Positions 8,705-17,993 of a stretch of DNA of 56,276 nt are shown here, piece by piece; position 1 is the first letter of the stretch, and every line of letters begins with the position of its first letter. This DNA is from CAZPQN01 sp964588795 (GTDB lineage: Bacteria; Fidelibacterota; UBA2242), in contig CAZPQN010000013.1 of assembly GCA_964588795.1 (NCBI GenBank), forward strand, positions 1 through 56,276. The letters run 5' to 3'. The position numbers and the translations under genes are program-made. A model generated the notes under the pieces. It was given only the letters and a program-made list of their open reading frames with translations. It was not told the origin of the DNA and made no database searches.

Positions 8705-9495
8705 CACAAATTCTCTCCTTTTTGCCTCTGAATTATGTTCAGCAAGATGCCCAGCGCCACGCCTACGTTCAGGGATTCGCCGGAGCCAGGTTTCTGAATC
8801 CCGATCACCGTCTCCGTTTGCTGCAGGATTTCCTCTGGTAAGCCGTGCGATTCACTCCCGCAGACCAACAGCCATTTATCGCGATAGATGACCGTTTCCG
8901 CCGGGATTCCGTGCGTGGCACTGCCAATTAGTTGCACATTGTCACGGGCGAGTCGGGCCGCCAGCGCCTCCCAGGGGACGTCCGGATAAACCGTAAGCTG
9001 AAACAGAGCACCCATCGCCCCACGCCCCACCTTGGGCGCGTAAACATCGACCGATTCAGGAGAAATAAGCACCGTGCGCACACCAAACCACAATGCCGTC
9101 CTGAGAAGGGTGCCGAGATTGCCAGGATCGTTGATTTTCCAAAGGTAAAGGGCCGGGAAGAGCAGCTCGGTTTCCGGTGTCCAGACCGATTGGGGCAGGT
9201 CGGCAATGGCGATTAACCCCTCTGGGTTTTTCAAGGAGCTGATGGACTCGATGTCGGCAATGGTCACCTCCTGAACAGGGATGTTTTTTAATTTGGTCTG
9301 GGCATACAAATCCTGAGGCCAGTCCGCTTCCCGTCCCGGGACGATTAATATTTTGACAATGGAGAGCGAGCTTTGCAGGGCAGACAAAACCGGCTTGAGG
9401 CCTTCGATCAAAAACTTCTGCTCCTGGACGCGGTATTTCTTGATCTGCAGGGAGCGGTAAAAAGTCCGTTCGGCATGGCTGAGAGTTGTTTTCAG
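8704..9495 (-). CDS. SpoU (TrmH)-family RNA 2'-O-methyltransferase, CTG start
   Basis: SPOUT methyltransferase acting on rRNA or tRNA ribose with S-adenosylmethionine. Motifs in order: substrate-binding N-terminus KYRVQEQKFLIEG, motif 1 INDPGNLGTLLRTA with the catalytic Arg, motif 2 WLLVCGSESHGLPEE, motif 3 QKPGSGESLNVGVALGILL that forms the knot. The residues from KKYRVQEQKF belong to the conserved N-terminus, so a start at the TTG 84 bases downstream (9411) is too short. Reading back, the only start-like codon after the upstream stop is CTG at 9495, with AGGAAAGGA eight bases before it and a CTGA overlap with the ClC stop codon. This gives 263 residues, the usual size. Family sure; the start is inference. 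Confidence 0.85.
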   Translation of the reverse strand: MKTTLSHAERTFYRSLQIKKYRVQEQKFLIEGLKPVLSALQSSLSIVKILIVPGREADWPQDLYAQTKLKNIPVQEVTIADIESISSLKNPEGLIAIADLPQSVWTPETELLFPALYLWKINDPGNLGTLLRTALWFGVRTVLISPESVDVYAPKVGRGAMGALFQLTVYPDVPWEALAARLARDNVQLIGSATHGIPAETVIYRDKWLLVCGSESHGLPEEILQQTETVIGIQKPGSGESLNVGVALGILLNIIQRQKGENL

Positions 9496-11588
9496 TTGAA
9501 ATTCCTTTCCTGGAAATCGCGTAAGTGTTTTGGCTGGCCAACGAAAACCAAAATATCGTCCGGTTGAATCACGAGGTCCGCTCGCGGCGTAAGGATCGTC
9601 TGATGTGAGCCGGCGGAAGTGCGTTTGATCAGAATGATTTGGATGCCATAGCTGTGCGGAATATTCGCTTTTTGCAGGCTGAGATTGTGACAGTCAATCG
9701 GCGCTTTCATTTCCAGTAACGCCAAATCGTCATCAATCTCCACAAAGCGCGTCTGATCGATGAATTTGAGATGCGTAGCCAACTCATCGGCGGTTTCGAG
9801 CTTGAAGATTTCCTGATTGTATAACTGAATCACCCGATTGCGCATCACCAGCCCGATCAACTTGCCGGTTTCCGGATCAATCACCGGGAGCTCGCTGATA
9901 TTGAGGCGGCTGAAAAGTTTCAGGATATAATCCAGGCTGTCATCGGGTGTAATGGTGATGACGTTCGGATTCATCACATCTGAAACCAGAACGAGTGATT
10001 CCAAATTATCGGTATCGGTGATGATCGGTTTCAGGTCATCCCATGAAATATAGCCGATGATTTTGCCCTGCTCGTTTTCCACCCAGTAGAGATTGGCGGT
10101 GCCGGTTGCGATGATCTTGATCAATGTCTTGAGCTTCATCGTAGCGTAAACCTTGTGAAACTCCAACGACATGACCTGTCCCACCCGTAAGTTTTTCAAG
10201 ACATTCCATTCATGTTCGGATCCTGTAAGTAAACCCGCCTGCGTCAGCTCAGCGGCAGAGCCGGTGTCCTTGATGAATAGCTGGGCCGTCAGATAACTGC
10301 TAATTGTCGCCAAAAGCAGAGGCATGAACAGTTGTAAATTGCCGGTCATTTCGATTAGCAGGACGATCGCCGTAAGCGGCATACTGTGCGCTCCGGCTAA
10401 TAGAGCGCCCATACCTGTTACGGCAAAAAGCGTAGGGTTCAGATGCGATCCGATGAGATAGTTTAGACTATTGGCAAATAGCGCTCCCAGGCCCGCCCCG
10501 ATGAACAACAGCGGAGCGATCATTCCCCCATAACCACCAGCCGCCTGCATCCAGATCGTGAAACCGGATTTCAATGCAATCAAACCCAGCAGGAACAGTA
10601 AAGGAAACTTATTGACACTGATTTCACGAATAACCGGATAGCCGATTCCAAATAATTGCGGATAAAATATTCCGGCTAAACCGAGCAGAATGGCAGGTGG
10701 CATGAGTTTCCAAAACCAAGGCCAACGCCTTAAGGCCTGTGAGTAAAAACTCTGCAATCCTCTGGTCGTCCGGACGAATCCTAAAGCAAGCAGGCCGGCC
10801 AGGATCCCCAGTACGGCGAAAATCAAGATATCCCAATCGAGCTGATAAACAAATCCGGGCAAAGTTAATATTTTACCGGGACCAACCAGCATCGCCCGTA
10901 GGTAGCGGGCCGAATAGGCCGCGACAGTCAGCACAATGAAAGTCAGCGTCTGAAAGTTGCCCGCCAGCACTAATTCCAGGGCAAAAAAGACTCCGCCTAA
11001 TGCGGCATCAAAGATCGTTGCAATGGCCGCGGCGATGCCGGCCGCCATGAGAATCCGGTAGCGGCGTTCGGGAACCCAGTAAAACCGACCCAACAGGGTG
11101 CCGGTAGCTGCGCCTAAATAGGCGGCCGGGATTTCGGCTCCTAAAGTTCCTCCGGATCCGAGAAAAATGACGGTGACCGCTAAATTGGAAAGCATTGCTC
11201 TGAAACGAATATAGGTTGTGCCGAGAATGCTGGCCTTAAGGATTTCGCTTGGATCCCTTTTACGAACTGAGCGCGGAAATATTTTGTGAATGACGGCGAT
11301 AATGAGCAGTCCCGCGATTGGAATAAATACGGTACCCCACCCGGGAAAATGCCTGATAGCCTGCGGTAAAGTTTTGAAAAACAGATGTTCGGTGACCTGC
11401 AGAGACTTAAAAAAAGCAAGAGTAAAAAAACCGGTCAACACTCCAATAAGCACCGCTACCACCAGCCAACTGGCGTATTCTAAAATCGGGTTAATGCTCG
11501 CCGCCGTAACCTTGTTTTTGGGTGATTGGCCAAAACGGCGTTTGAGTAGCATGGAGAAATGTGACAATTTGAAAAGGTCCAGCGACAC
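9492..11588 (-). CDS. ClC-family chloride channel/antiporter with CBS pair and RCK-C domain
   Basis: Inner-membrane ClC protein of 698 residues. The membrane part (about 35-445) carries GSGGTLGAEIP, with Glu at the usual gating position, GGYGGMIAPLLFIGAGLG (family GGxGGxFxPxLfiGA) and GMGALLAGAHSMPLTAIVLLIEMT. It is followed by two CBS domains (about 467-530 and 537-600; VMSLEFHKV, DVMNPNVITITPDDS) and a C-terminal RCK-C/TrkA-C type domain (about 605-690; AIDCHNLSL-like core, ILTPRADLVIQPDDILVFVG). CBS pairs bind adenine nucleotides; TrkA-C domains sense small ligands. The start is uncertain: GTG 11588 has no good Shine-Dalgarno sequence, and ATG 11552 is an alternative. First gene of a packed minus-strand group whose next member overlaps its stop. 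Confidence 0.88.
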   Translation of the reverse strand: MSLDLFKLSHFSMLLKRRFGQSPKNKVTAASINPILEYASWLVVAVLIGVLTGFFTLAFFKSLQVTEHLFFKTLPQAIRHFPGWGTVFIPIAGLLIIAVIHKIFPRSVRKRDPSEILKASILGTTYIRFRAMLSNLAVTVIFLGSGGTLGAEIPAAYLGAATGTLLGRFYWVPERRYRILMAAGIAAAIATIFDAALGGVFFALELVLAGNFQTLTFIVLTVAAYSARYLRAMLVGPGKILTLPGFVYQLDWDILIFAVLGILAGLLALGFVRTTRGLQSFYSQALRRWPWFWKLMPPAILLGLAGIFYPQLFGIGYPVIREISVNKFPLLFLLGLIALKSGFTIWMQAAGGYGGMIAPLLFIGAGLGALFANSLNYLIGSHLNPTLFAVTGMGALLAGAHSMPLTAIVLLIEMTGNLQLFMPLLLATISSYLTAQLFIKDTGSAAELTQAGLLTGSEHEWNVLKNLRVGQVMSLEFHKVYATMKLKTLIKIIATGTANLYWVENEQGKIIGYISWDDLKPIITDTDNLESLVLVSDVMNPNVITITPDDSLDYILKLFSRLNISELPVIDPETGKLIGLVMRNRVIQLYNQEIFKLETADELATHLKFIDQTRFVEIDDDLALLEMKAPIDCHNLSLQKANIPHSYGIQIILIKRTSAGSHQTILTPRADLVIQPDDILVFVGQPKHLRDFQERNFN

Positions 11589-11825
11589 TTTACAGATACT
11601 TCGATTGATTATCTATGCCTTTTGGGAGGGAGAAATTGCACGATGAGTTCAAAATCCTTTACCACCATGAGAAAGTCGGTGAAAATTACCTCGGGCCGAG
11701 CTACGAAACAAGATTTGAGTTAAGGCGGCGGGATCAATTTGAGCCAGCGTGCGCAGATGTCTTTCGGCACCAGCGTCGAAGACAGGCCACCATCGCTTGG
11801 AGCAGTTAGATGTGTTTTCGCCTGC
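11589..11825. other. Intergenic stretch without a supported gene
   Basis: A 237-base gap between the M24 peptidase end and the ClC gene start, both on the minus strand. On the plus strand a 26-codon frame (ATG 11643, TAA 11723) follows a GGGAGGGAGA sequence, and a 64-codon frame spans 11615-11809. Neither product resembles a family, and codon use looks random. A promoter for the ClC group is expected here, but I see no convincing match. Confidence 0.4.
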
Positions 11826-13004
11826 TCAACGGATCAGATAGATTTGCCGCTGAGGATGTGACAGAAATTCATAGCCATTGGGGGTGACAACGACCATCTC
11901 CTCCACGGTCGCTACTCCATGACCAGCGATCGGTAGGCGGGGTTCGATAGTGTACACTTGGCCAACTTCCAAGGGCAGCTCAATAGAAGAACCGTAACGT
12001 TCCCAGCGCGGGCCGAGCATTCCGGCGCCATCGTGAGTCGACCTACCGACCTGATGTCCCAATCCGTGGGGATATTCTGGATAGCCTCGGGCAACTATAT
12101 GCCCGCGCGCCAGAGCGTCCACTTCGCACCCCTTCTTTCCGGGTTTAACAGCCTGCAGGGCTAAATTGACAGATTCCAGCAGGACATTAAAACCGGTGAC
12201 TACTGGTTCGGGAGGGGACGTTTCATTATCTTTTAAAATGTACCAGGTACGTTGCAGGTCAGCGCAATAACCGGAGTACTTTACCCCAAAATCAATATTA
12301 AGGACATGTCCTTTTTCAATAAGGCGGGAAGTCGGATCGGCATGCGCCCCGGCCGACGCAGGTCCGGTGAATACCGCCGGGCAGGTACTGGTTTCCCAAG
12401 CTGTCGTCAGACCGCGTTTTTTTACTGCCCGTAGAATAAATTCCGCCACCTCTTTTTCACTGCGTCCGGGGCGAATAAAGTGCGAGGCGCTTTGTAATAT
12501 TTTCTCGGTTATCGTAACAGCTTTTTTAATCAGTGCGAGCTCTGACGCTGATTTGCGTCCACGCAGTGCGGCAACTACTTTTTCTGCGGAAATAAAACGC
12601 TGTTGGAAAGGCGTGTCGGCCGTGTAGCGCATTAAAAGCTCGTACATACCATGAGTCAGCCCATCGGCCATGTAATCGTTTGGCGAATAGTTGATGGCAA
12701 TGGTGCCGGGATTGATTTCTTCCAGGACTGCGCGCAGGACAGGCTTAATATCGCCAATATAAGTGCGGATTTCTTGAAACAACCCGGCTGTTCGCAGACG
12801 CTCCTGATCGAGACTTCCGACAATCGCCAAAGTGCGGCCCGTGGCCGTCAGGATAAAGGCGGACTGCCAGGTGCAATTGATGCCCGTTAGTAAATCCAGA
12901 CTGGGATCGGGCAGTGTTTCGGTTTCCCGCACAAAAATCAACCACATATCAATTTTGAATTCTTTTAGAATTGCGATAGCCTGAGTTATTTTCTCTAGGT
13001 GCAT
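11826..13004 (-). CDS. M24-family metallopeptidase (Xaa-Pro aminopeptidase-like)
   Basis: Two-domain pita-bread metallopeptidase of 392 residues that removes N-terminal residues or cleaves X-Pro dipeptides in the cytosol. The creatinase-like N-terminal domain (IAINYS, LLTGINCTW) is followed by the catalytic domain with all five metal ligands: NIDFGVK (Asp), GYCADLQRTWY (Asp), YPHGLGHQVG (His), YTIEPRL (Glu) and GVATVEEMVVV (Glu). The frame is open back to 13025, but ATG 13004 has GGAGAC five bases upstream and begins MHLEKITQAI. It lies alone on the minus strand, insulated from uvrA by a strong terminator at 13061-13107. Substrate specificity is not predictable; prolidase is an alternative. 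Confidence 0.87.
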   Translation of the reverse strand: MHLEKITQAIAILKEFKIDMWLIFVRETETLPDPSLDLLTGINCTWQSAFILTATGRTLAIVGSLDQERLRTAGLFQEIRTYIGDIKPVLRAVLEEINPGTIAINYSPNDYMADGLTHGMYELLMRYTADTPFQQRFISAEKVVAALRGRKSASELALIKKAVTITEKILQSASHFIRPGRSEKEVAEFILRAVKKRGLTTAWETSTCPAVFTGPASAGAHADPTSRLIEKGHVLNIDFGVKYSGYCADLQRTWYILKDNETSPPEPVVTGFNVLLESVNLALQAVKPGKKGCEVDALARGHIVARGYPEYPHGLGHQVGRSTHDGAGMLGPRWERYGSSIELPLEVGQVYTIEPRLPIAGHGVATVEEMVVVTPNGYEFLSHPQRQIYLIR

Positions 13005-13060
13005 AAAGTCTCCGGGTGATGTCAAAACCAGTTTAATTTAATAGGTTGTCGCTAATTCTT

Positions 13061-13107
13061 AAAAAAAAATACTGGAACAGTTAGCGGGGCAATAACCATT
13101 CCAGTAT
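13061..13107 (-). terminator. Strong Rho-independent terminator
   Basis: Read on the minus strand, a 12-base stem (13096-13107 pairing with 13069-13080; ten Watson-Crick pairs and two G-U) with a 15-base loop is followed directly by nine T. It ends transcription coming from the uvrA side just before the M24 peptidase gene. Confidence 0.88.
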
Positions 13108-13372
13108 CTTCATCTAAGGGGAGCAGATTTTGCCGCTCAGTGCGTATCGCCCGCGCGGTTGGGGCTAATCGGGTTCGGGTAGTGAACTGCCTCTTGGTTG
13201 GGGGTTCAATCGAACTGCATCCTGTTATCAAAAAACCGGGAATTTATTCTTCAAATGCAGTGCCAGAACCGGAAAGGAATTGAATTACAGAGGGTTAGAA
13301 CAGATTCGAACGGCTAGTTTATGTGACTTACCGGACACGTAACGTGGCTCCTGCACCACGTATAGACCGCTT
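13108..13372 (-). other. Unexplained region between uvrA and its terminator
   Basis: About 265 bases between the uvrA stop and the terminator contain no plausible reading frame. On the minus strand, directly after the uvrA stop, ACGTGG and CCACGT can form a short hairpin with an 8-base loop and no T-run. Further on, GC-rich blocks such as GTTCGATTGAAC and CGCCCGCGCGG could fold. It may be a long uvrA 3' untranslated region or a small non-coding RNA ending at the strong terminator. I could not match it to tmRNA, SRP RNA, 6S RNA, RNase P or tRNA. Confidence 0.4.
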
Positions 13373-16201
13373 TTATTGAGGGGTCGGGATGATTGTTTTC
13401 AAAAAAAGACCGGTTTTTGACTGGGGGTGTTTAACTACGGCTTCCGGGGTGCCCTCAGAAACGATATAGCCGCCCGCTTCGCCCCCTTCGGGCCCCAGAT
13501 CGATGAGATGGTCAGCCGTTTTAATTACATCTAAGTTATGTTCGATGACTATGACCGTATTGCCCTGATCGACCAGGCGGTTGAGCACATTAAGGAGCAT
13601 TTTAATGTCCTCGAAATGTAAGCCCGTGGTCGGCTCATCGAGGATATAGAGCGTTTTACCGGTGCTGAGTTTGCTCAACTCGGTGGCGAGTTTGATGCGC
13701 TGGGCTTCTCCTCCCGAAAGAGTCGTAGCCTGTTGACCTAACTTAACGTATCCCAGCCCGACATCCAGCAGGGTTTGGATTTTTTTGCGGATGGAAGGGA
13801 TGTTCTGGAAAAATTGGTAGGCTTCACTAATGGACAAATTCAATACATCGGCGATGCTCAGACCTTTGTATTTTACCTCGAGCGTATCACGGTTGTAGCG
13901 CTGTCCTTTACAAACCTCACAGGGGACATAAACGTCGGGCAGGAAATGCATCTCAATTTTGCGGATGCCGTCACCTCCACAGGCTTCACATCTTCCGCCC
14001 CTGACGTTGAACGAAAAGCGACCCGGCGCGTAGCCGCGGATTTTGGATTCTTTGAGATTGGCAAATAGATCGCGGATAAAAGTAAATGTGCCAGTGTAGG
14101 TTGCCGGATTGGAACGGGGAGTGCGCCCGATCGGTGACTGGTCAATATCAATGACCTTGTCCAGGTATTCGAGACCCTTAATACTGGAGTATTTCAGTGG
14201 CAAGCGTTGAGTTCCATAAAAATAACGGTGCAGGATCGGGAACAGGGTTTCATTAACCAAACTACTTTTGCCTGAGCCGGACACTCCAGTGACGCAGATG
14301 AATTTGCCAAGCGGGAATTTAACGTCGATATTTTTTAAGTTGTTACCAGAGGCACCGCATAAACAGAGACTCCGTCCGTTACCCGGACGCCGTCTCTGCG
14401 GCAGAGGAATGGTTTTCTTTCCGGAAAGATAGGCACCGGTCAGCGACTGTGGAGCGTCGAGGATCTCTGCTGGCGTTCCAGTGAAAACCACCTGCCCTCC
14501 GGCTTCGCCGGCGCCCGGTCCGAGATCGATCAGATAATCCGCCGCCAGCATGGTTTCCTTGTCGTGTTCGACGACCAGAACCGTATTGCCAATGTCGCGC
14601 AGGCGTGTCAGGGTACTGATCAAGCGTCCGTTATCGCGCTGATGTAATCCAATGCTCGGTTCGTCCAGGATGTACAAAACCCCTACCAGTTGCGAACCGA
14701 TCTGCGTCGCGAGTCGAATACGCTGGGCTTCGCCGCCGGAGAGGGTGAAGGTCGTTCGGTCCAGCGTCAGGTATTCGACACCCACATTGATCAGGAACCC
14801 AATCCGCTCGTTGATTTCTTTCAGAATCTGGTGGGCGATCTGTTCTTCGGTTGCGGTCAGTTTCAAGTTGTGAACGAATTCGCGTAGGCGGGTGATGGAA
14901 AGGGCGGTGACGTCGCTGATTGACTTTCCGTTAATTTTTACTGCCAGGCTCTCCTTGCGGAGCCGCGCTCCCTGGCACTGCGGGCACTTTTTCGTGCTCA
15001 TGAATTGTTGGATCCAAGTACGAATCCCCGCCGAGGTGGTTTGTTTATAGCGCCGGCTGAGATTATTAATGATTCCTTCAAAAGGCGCACGGTATTCACC
15101 GCTCATGCGTTCCGAGCGATAGGCGATCGAAAGGGAATCGCCTTCGGTACCGTACAGCATTACGTGTTGAGCTTCTGGCGTCAGATTGCGAAAGGGGGTA
15201 ACGAAGTCGAAGTTGTACCGCCGCGCCAGGCTTTTCAGGATCGCCGAATACCAGGAGCCGCGCGGCTGTTCGCCCAACGGTACGATTGCGCCCTGGCTCA
15301 GGCTTTTGGAAGGATCCGGCACGAGTAGTTCCGGGTCAATTTCCATCTGGGTTCCCAGACCGTCGCAGGTCGGACAGGCGCCAAAGGGGCTGTTGAACGA
15401 GAACATCCGGGGTGAAATTTCTTCGTAACTGATGCCGCAATCGGTGCAGGCTAATTTTTCACTGAAAATCTGTTCCTGTTCGCTGTTGATCTGGATTAGC
15501 ATTAATCCGGAGCCGATTTTCAAGGCTAGGTCCACGGACTCGCTCAGCCGCTCCTTGATGCCGGGCTCAATGACCAGACGGTCGATCACCACTTCGATGT
15601 TGTGTTTTTTATTTTTATCGAGTTGGATGGGCTGGTCAACTTCACAGATTTTACCATCGACGCGCACCCGCACAAAACCCTCGCGACGCACCTCCCGGAA
15701 AATTTCCCGGTACTCGCCCTTGCGACCGCGGACCAGCGGCGCCATAATCAGGAGCCGGCTGTCAGGCGGCAGGTTCAGAATCGTATCCACGATTTGCTGG
15801 GCAGTTTGCCGTTCGATTTTCTTACCACATTGATAACAGTAGGGCGTTCCGACCCGCGCAAACAACAGGCGCAGGTAATCGTAAATCTCGGTCACCGTAC
15901 CGACCGTGGAGCGCGGATTGCGGGAGGCGGATTTTTGTTCGATGGAGATCGCCGGCGAAAGTCCTTCGATGAAATCCACGTCCGGTTTTTCCATCAGGCC
16001 GAGGAATTGCCGCGCATAGGCTGAAAGGGACTCCACATAGCGGCGTTGCCCTTCAGCGTAAATAGTATCAAAAGCCAGGGAAGACTTGCCCGAACCCGAC
16101 AAACCGGTGATGACCACCAATTTGTCGCGGGGTATCTGTACGTCGATATTTTTCAGGTTATGCTCGCGGGCGCCCTTGATGATTAAGTATTCACTGCTCA
16201 T
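13373..16201 (-). CDS. uvrA: Excinuclease ABC subunit A
   Basis: Damage-recognition ATPase of nucleotide excision repair, acting as a dimer with UvrB on DNA. The 942-residue protein is full length and has all landmarks: Walker A GLSGSGKSS (about 33-41), a first zinc module (CTDCG ... CPTCDGLG), ABC signature TLSGGEAQRIRLA, LYILDEPSIGLHQRDN, the second Walker A GVSGSGKSS, the C-terminal zinc finger CEACGG ... CEVC, a second signature TLSGGEAQRIKLA and DEPTTGLHFED. The start ATG 16201 begins MSSEYLIIKGAREHNLKN, matching the family. No uvrB or uvrC is in the window. It is divergent from the acyl-CoA dehydrogenase gene, and its transcript probably ends at 13061. Confidence 0.98.
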   Translation of the reverse strand: MSSEYLIIKGAREHNLKNIDVQIPRDKLVVITGLSGSGKSSLAFDTIYAEGQRRYVESLSAYARQFLGLMEKPDVDFIEGLSPAISIEQKSASRNPRSTVGTVTEIYDYLRLLFARVGTPYCYQCGKKIERQTAQQIVDTILNLPPDSRLLIMAPLVRGRKGEYREIFREVRREGFVRVRVDGKICEVDQPIQLDKNKKHNIEVVIDRLVIEPGIKERLSESVDLALKIGSGLMLIQINSEQEQIFSEKLACTDCGISYEEISPRMFSFNSPFGACPTCDGLGTQMEIDPELLVPDPSKSLSQGAIVPLGEQPRGSWYSAILKSLARRYNFDFVTPFRNLTPEAQHVMLYGTEGDSLSIAYRSERMSGEYRAPFEGIINNLSRRYKQTTSAGIRTWIQQFMSTKKCPQCQGARLRKESLAVKINGKSISDVTALSITRLREFVHNLKLTATEEQIAHQILKEINERIGFLINVGVEYLTLDRTTFTLSGGEAQRIRLATQIGSQLVGVLYILDEPSIGLHQRDNGRLISTLTRLRDIGNTVLVVEHDKETMLAADYLIDLGPGAGEAGGQVVFTGTPAEILDAPQSLTGAYLSGKKTIPLPQRRRPGNGRSLCLCGASGNNLKNIDVKFPLGKFICVTGVSGSGKSSLVNETLFPILHRYFYGTQRLPLKYSSIKGLEYLDKVIDIDQSPIGRTPRSNPATYTGTFTFIRDLFANLKESKIRGYAPGRFSFNVRGGRCEACGGDGIRKIEMHFLPDVYVPCEVCKGQRYNRDTLEVKYKGLSIADVLNLSISEAYQFFQNIPSIRKKIQTLLDVGLGYVKLGQQATTLSGGEAQRIKLATELSKLSTGKTLYILDEPTTGLHFEDIKMLLNVLNRLVDQGNTVIVIEHNLDVIKTADHLIDLGPEGGEAGGYIVSEGTPEAVVKHPQSKTGLFLKTIIPTPQ

Positions 16202-16292
16202 CGTTTATCCTGAAATCACCATCCGTAGAAATTAGCATATCCCGACGGTAAACCAAAGATTTTTCTGCAGAAAAACCGCACAATTCTTTTCT

Positions 16293-16320
16293 TTGGGCAT
16301 TATCGGGCGGTGCTTATATT
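16293..16320 (+). promoter_or_regulatory. Possible promoter for the acyl-CoA dehydrogenase gene
   Basis: TTGGGC (16293-16298) and TATATT (16315-16320) lie 16 bases apart. This would start transcription near 16327, about 38 bases before the ATG, in the gap between divergent uvrA and the dehydrogenase. Seen by eye only. Confidence 0.35.
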
Positions 16321-16364
16321 TGCAGGCGTGAAGACCGCAAATATTGAATAAAAGGAGATTCCCG

Positions 16365-17993
16365 ATGAGCGCCAATCCCGGACTGGACGAAGCTACTCGC
16401 GCGATGATAATTGAGACCATTGGCGCGCTCCGCCGCGAATTGCTGACCCGCGAGAAGATTCTCGAGCTCGATGACAATAGCGAATTTCCACAGGAGATCA
16501 TCCGTGAATTGCTAAGCGAGCGCATTGGCTTGCAATTGGTCTTTATTCCGCAGGAATACGGTGGGCTGGGCGGCAATGCCTATGACACTTACCGCGTGTC
16601 GGTTGTATTGGCGCAAATCTGTTTAGGGGTGGCTACAGCGTTTCTGGCGATTCATCTCGGCGCCGAACCGCTATTGCTTTTCGGGACGGAAGAACAAAAG
16701 CGCATCTGGTTGGGCAGGATCGTCAATGACGGCGCCATCGTCGCCTACGCCGTGACCGAAGCCGACGCCGGCAGTAATCTCGATGCCATCAAGACCAAAG
16801 CTGAACCGTTGACCGATGATTCGGGTCAGATCATAGCCTATCGCCTGAACGGCAGTAAGCAATTCATTTCCAATGGCGGCTATGCCGATTTTGTGTCGCT
16901 GTTAGCCAAAACTCCGCAGGGCGCGACGTTTTTCATCATTGACGGACAGAGCGAAGGTTTGAATCGCGGCAAGCCGGAACACAAGCATGGCATCCGGGCT
17001 TCCAATACCTCGCCGCTGACTTTAGACAATGTTATTGTCCCGGCTGAAAATATCATCGGCGGCGAGCCGGGAATGGGTTTGAAGCAGGCGAACGAAGTTT
17101 TTGCCTATACGCGGTTGATGGTCGCCGCTTTCGGGTTGGGCGCGGGATTGTCGGCGATGGAGAAGGCCGTTAAATTTGCCAGCGAGCGCATTCAGTTCGG
17201 CACACCCCTGCTGGAAAAACAAGGCTACACCCACAAATTGCTCGTGCCGAATATTGTCCGCTTGACTGCCGCCCAAGCTTATATCGAGGAAATTGCCCGG
17301 CGGATTGACTCCGGGGATACTGAAATCATGGTCGAGGGCTCCATCGCCAAATATTTTGCGACAGAAGCCGGCAATACTGCCGCGGAAGCCGCCATCCAGG
17401 CACTCGGTGGGTACGGCTACATGCATGAATACGAGGTTGAAAAGATCAAACGCGACGTTCGTATTACCACGATTTACGAAGGAACCAGCGAAATTCAGCA
17501 GAATATCATTTACCTCTTTCGCTGGCGGACAACCATCAAATCCAAAGGCGAATTCTATCGCGGTCTGGCTGAAGAAATGCACTTGCTGTCCAAACAATCC
17601 GGCCTTGAATCGTCCGCGATCATCGCGCAGGCCGTGGCATTACTCAACGACCTGATTTTCTTCGCCCATAACAACAAACTCACCCGCCAGCAACATGTCC
17701 AGTTCCTGCTGGCGGACATGATCAGCTGGACGGAAGTTGCTATGGCTTTAGCCAGGAAAACTGTCGAACATATTAAGCGGGCTGAATCAGATTCAGATAA
17801 GCTCAAATCTATCCTGCGGATTTTTGTAGCAGAGACTGTGAGACTGGTCTCTAATAAGAGTCTGGAAATTATGCTGGGCAGTGCAACCGTGAACGAGGAA
17901 ACCAAAAAGGAATATCTGGAAAAACTACACCACCTGGATTCAGTAAACGCGGAACAGAATATCATTAACGAGATGGATAAAATCTTACTTTGA
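16365..17993 (+). CDS. Acyl-CoA dehydrogenase family protein with C-terminal extension
   Basis: FAD enzyme that oxidises acyl-CoA to 2-enoyl-CoA in the cytoplasm and passes electrons to electron-transfer flavoprotein. The N-terminal helical domain is followed by the flavin-binding segment YAVTEADAGSNL and NGSKQFISNGGYADF, the beta domain, and IQALGGYGYMHEYEVEK ... IYEGTSEIQQNII, the C-terminal family signature with the Glu region used as catalytic base. The chain is 542 residues, against about 380 for typical members; the extra 140 residues form a helical tail, as in some long FadE-like proteins. ATG 16365 has AAAGGAGA nine bases upstream and is preferred over an in-frame start at 16344. No other beta-oxidation gene is adjacent, so the substrate is open. 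Confidence 0.88.
   Translation: MSANPGLDEATRAMIIETIGALRRELLTREKILELDDNSEFPQEIIRELLSERIGLQLVFIPQEYGGLGGNAYDTYRVSVVLAQICLGVATAFLAIHLGAEPLLLFGTEEQKRIWLGRIVNDGAIVAYAVTEADAGSNLDAIKTKAEPLTDDSGQIIAYRLNGSKQFISNGGYADFVSLLAKTPQGATFFIIDGQSEGLNRGKPEHKHGIRASNTSPLTLDNVIVPAENIIGGEPGMGLKQANEVFAYTRLMVAAFGLGAGLSAMEKAVKFASERIQFGTPLLEKQGYTHKLLVPNIVRLTAAQAYIEEIARRIDSGDTEIMVEGSIAKYFATEAGNTAAEAAIQALGGYGYMHEYEVEKIKRDVRITTIYEGTSEIQQNIIYLFRWRTTIKSKGEFYRGLAEEMHLLSKQSGLESSAIIAQAVALLNDLIFFAHNNKLTRQQHVQFLLADMISWTEVAMALARKTVEHIKRAESDSDKLKSILRIFVAETVRLVSNKSLEIMLGSATVNEETKKEYLEKLHHLDSVNAEQNIINEMDKILL

Noticed and set aside
11615..11809. 64-codon plus-strand frame between the M24 peptidase and ClC genes
   Set aside because: No family resemblance, unusual composition, no convincing start; the 26-codon frame inside the same gap is equally unsupported despite a purine-rich upstream stretch.
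13280..13360. tRNA-like T-loop (GTTCGAATC on the minus strand) after uvrA
   Set aside because: The putative T-stem has a mismatch next to its closing pair, no acceptor stem pairs across the right distance, and no anticodon arm is visible.
14360..14410. GC-rich near-palindrome with CTCTGCGG-like bases resembling the repeat at 20914
   Set aside because: It encodes a normal uvrA linker in frame, and only a few bases are shared with the repeat arms.
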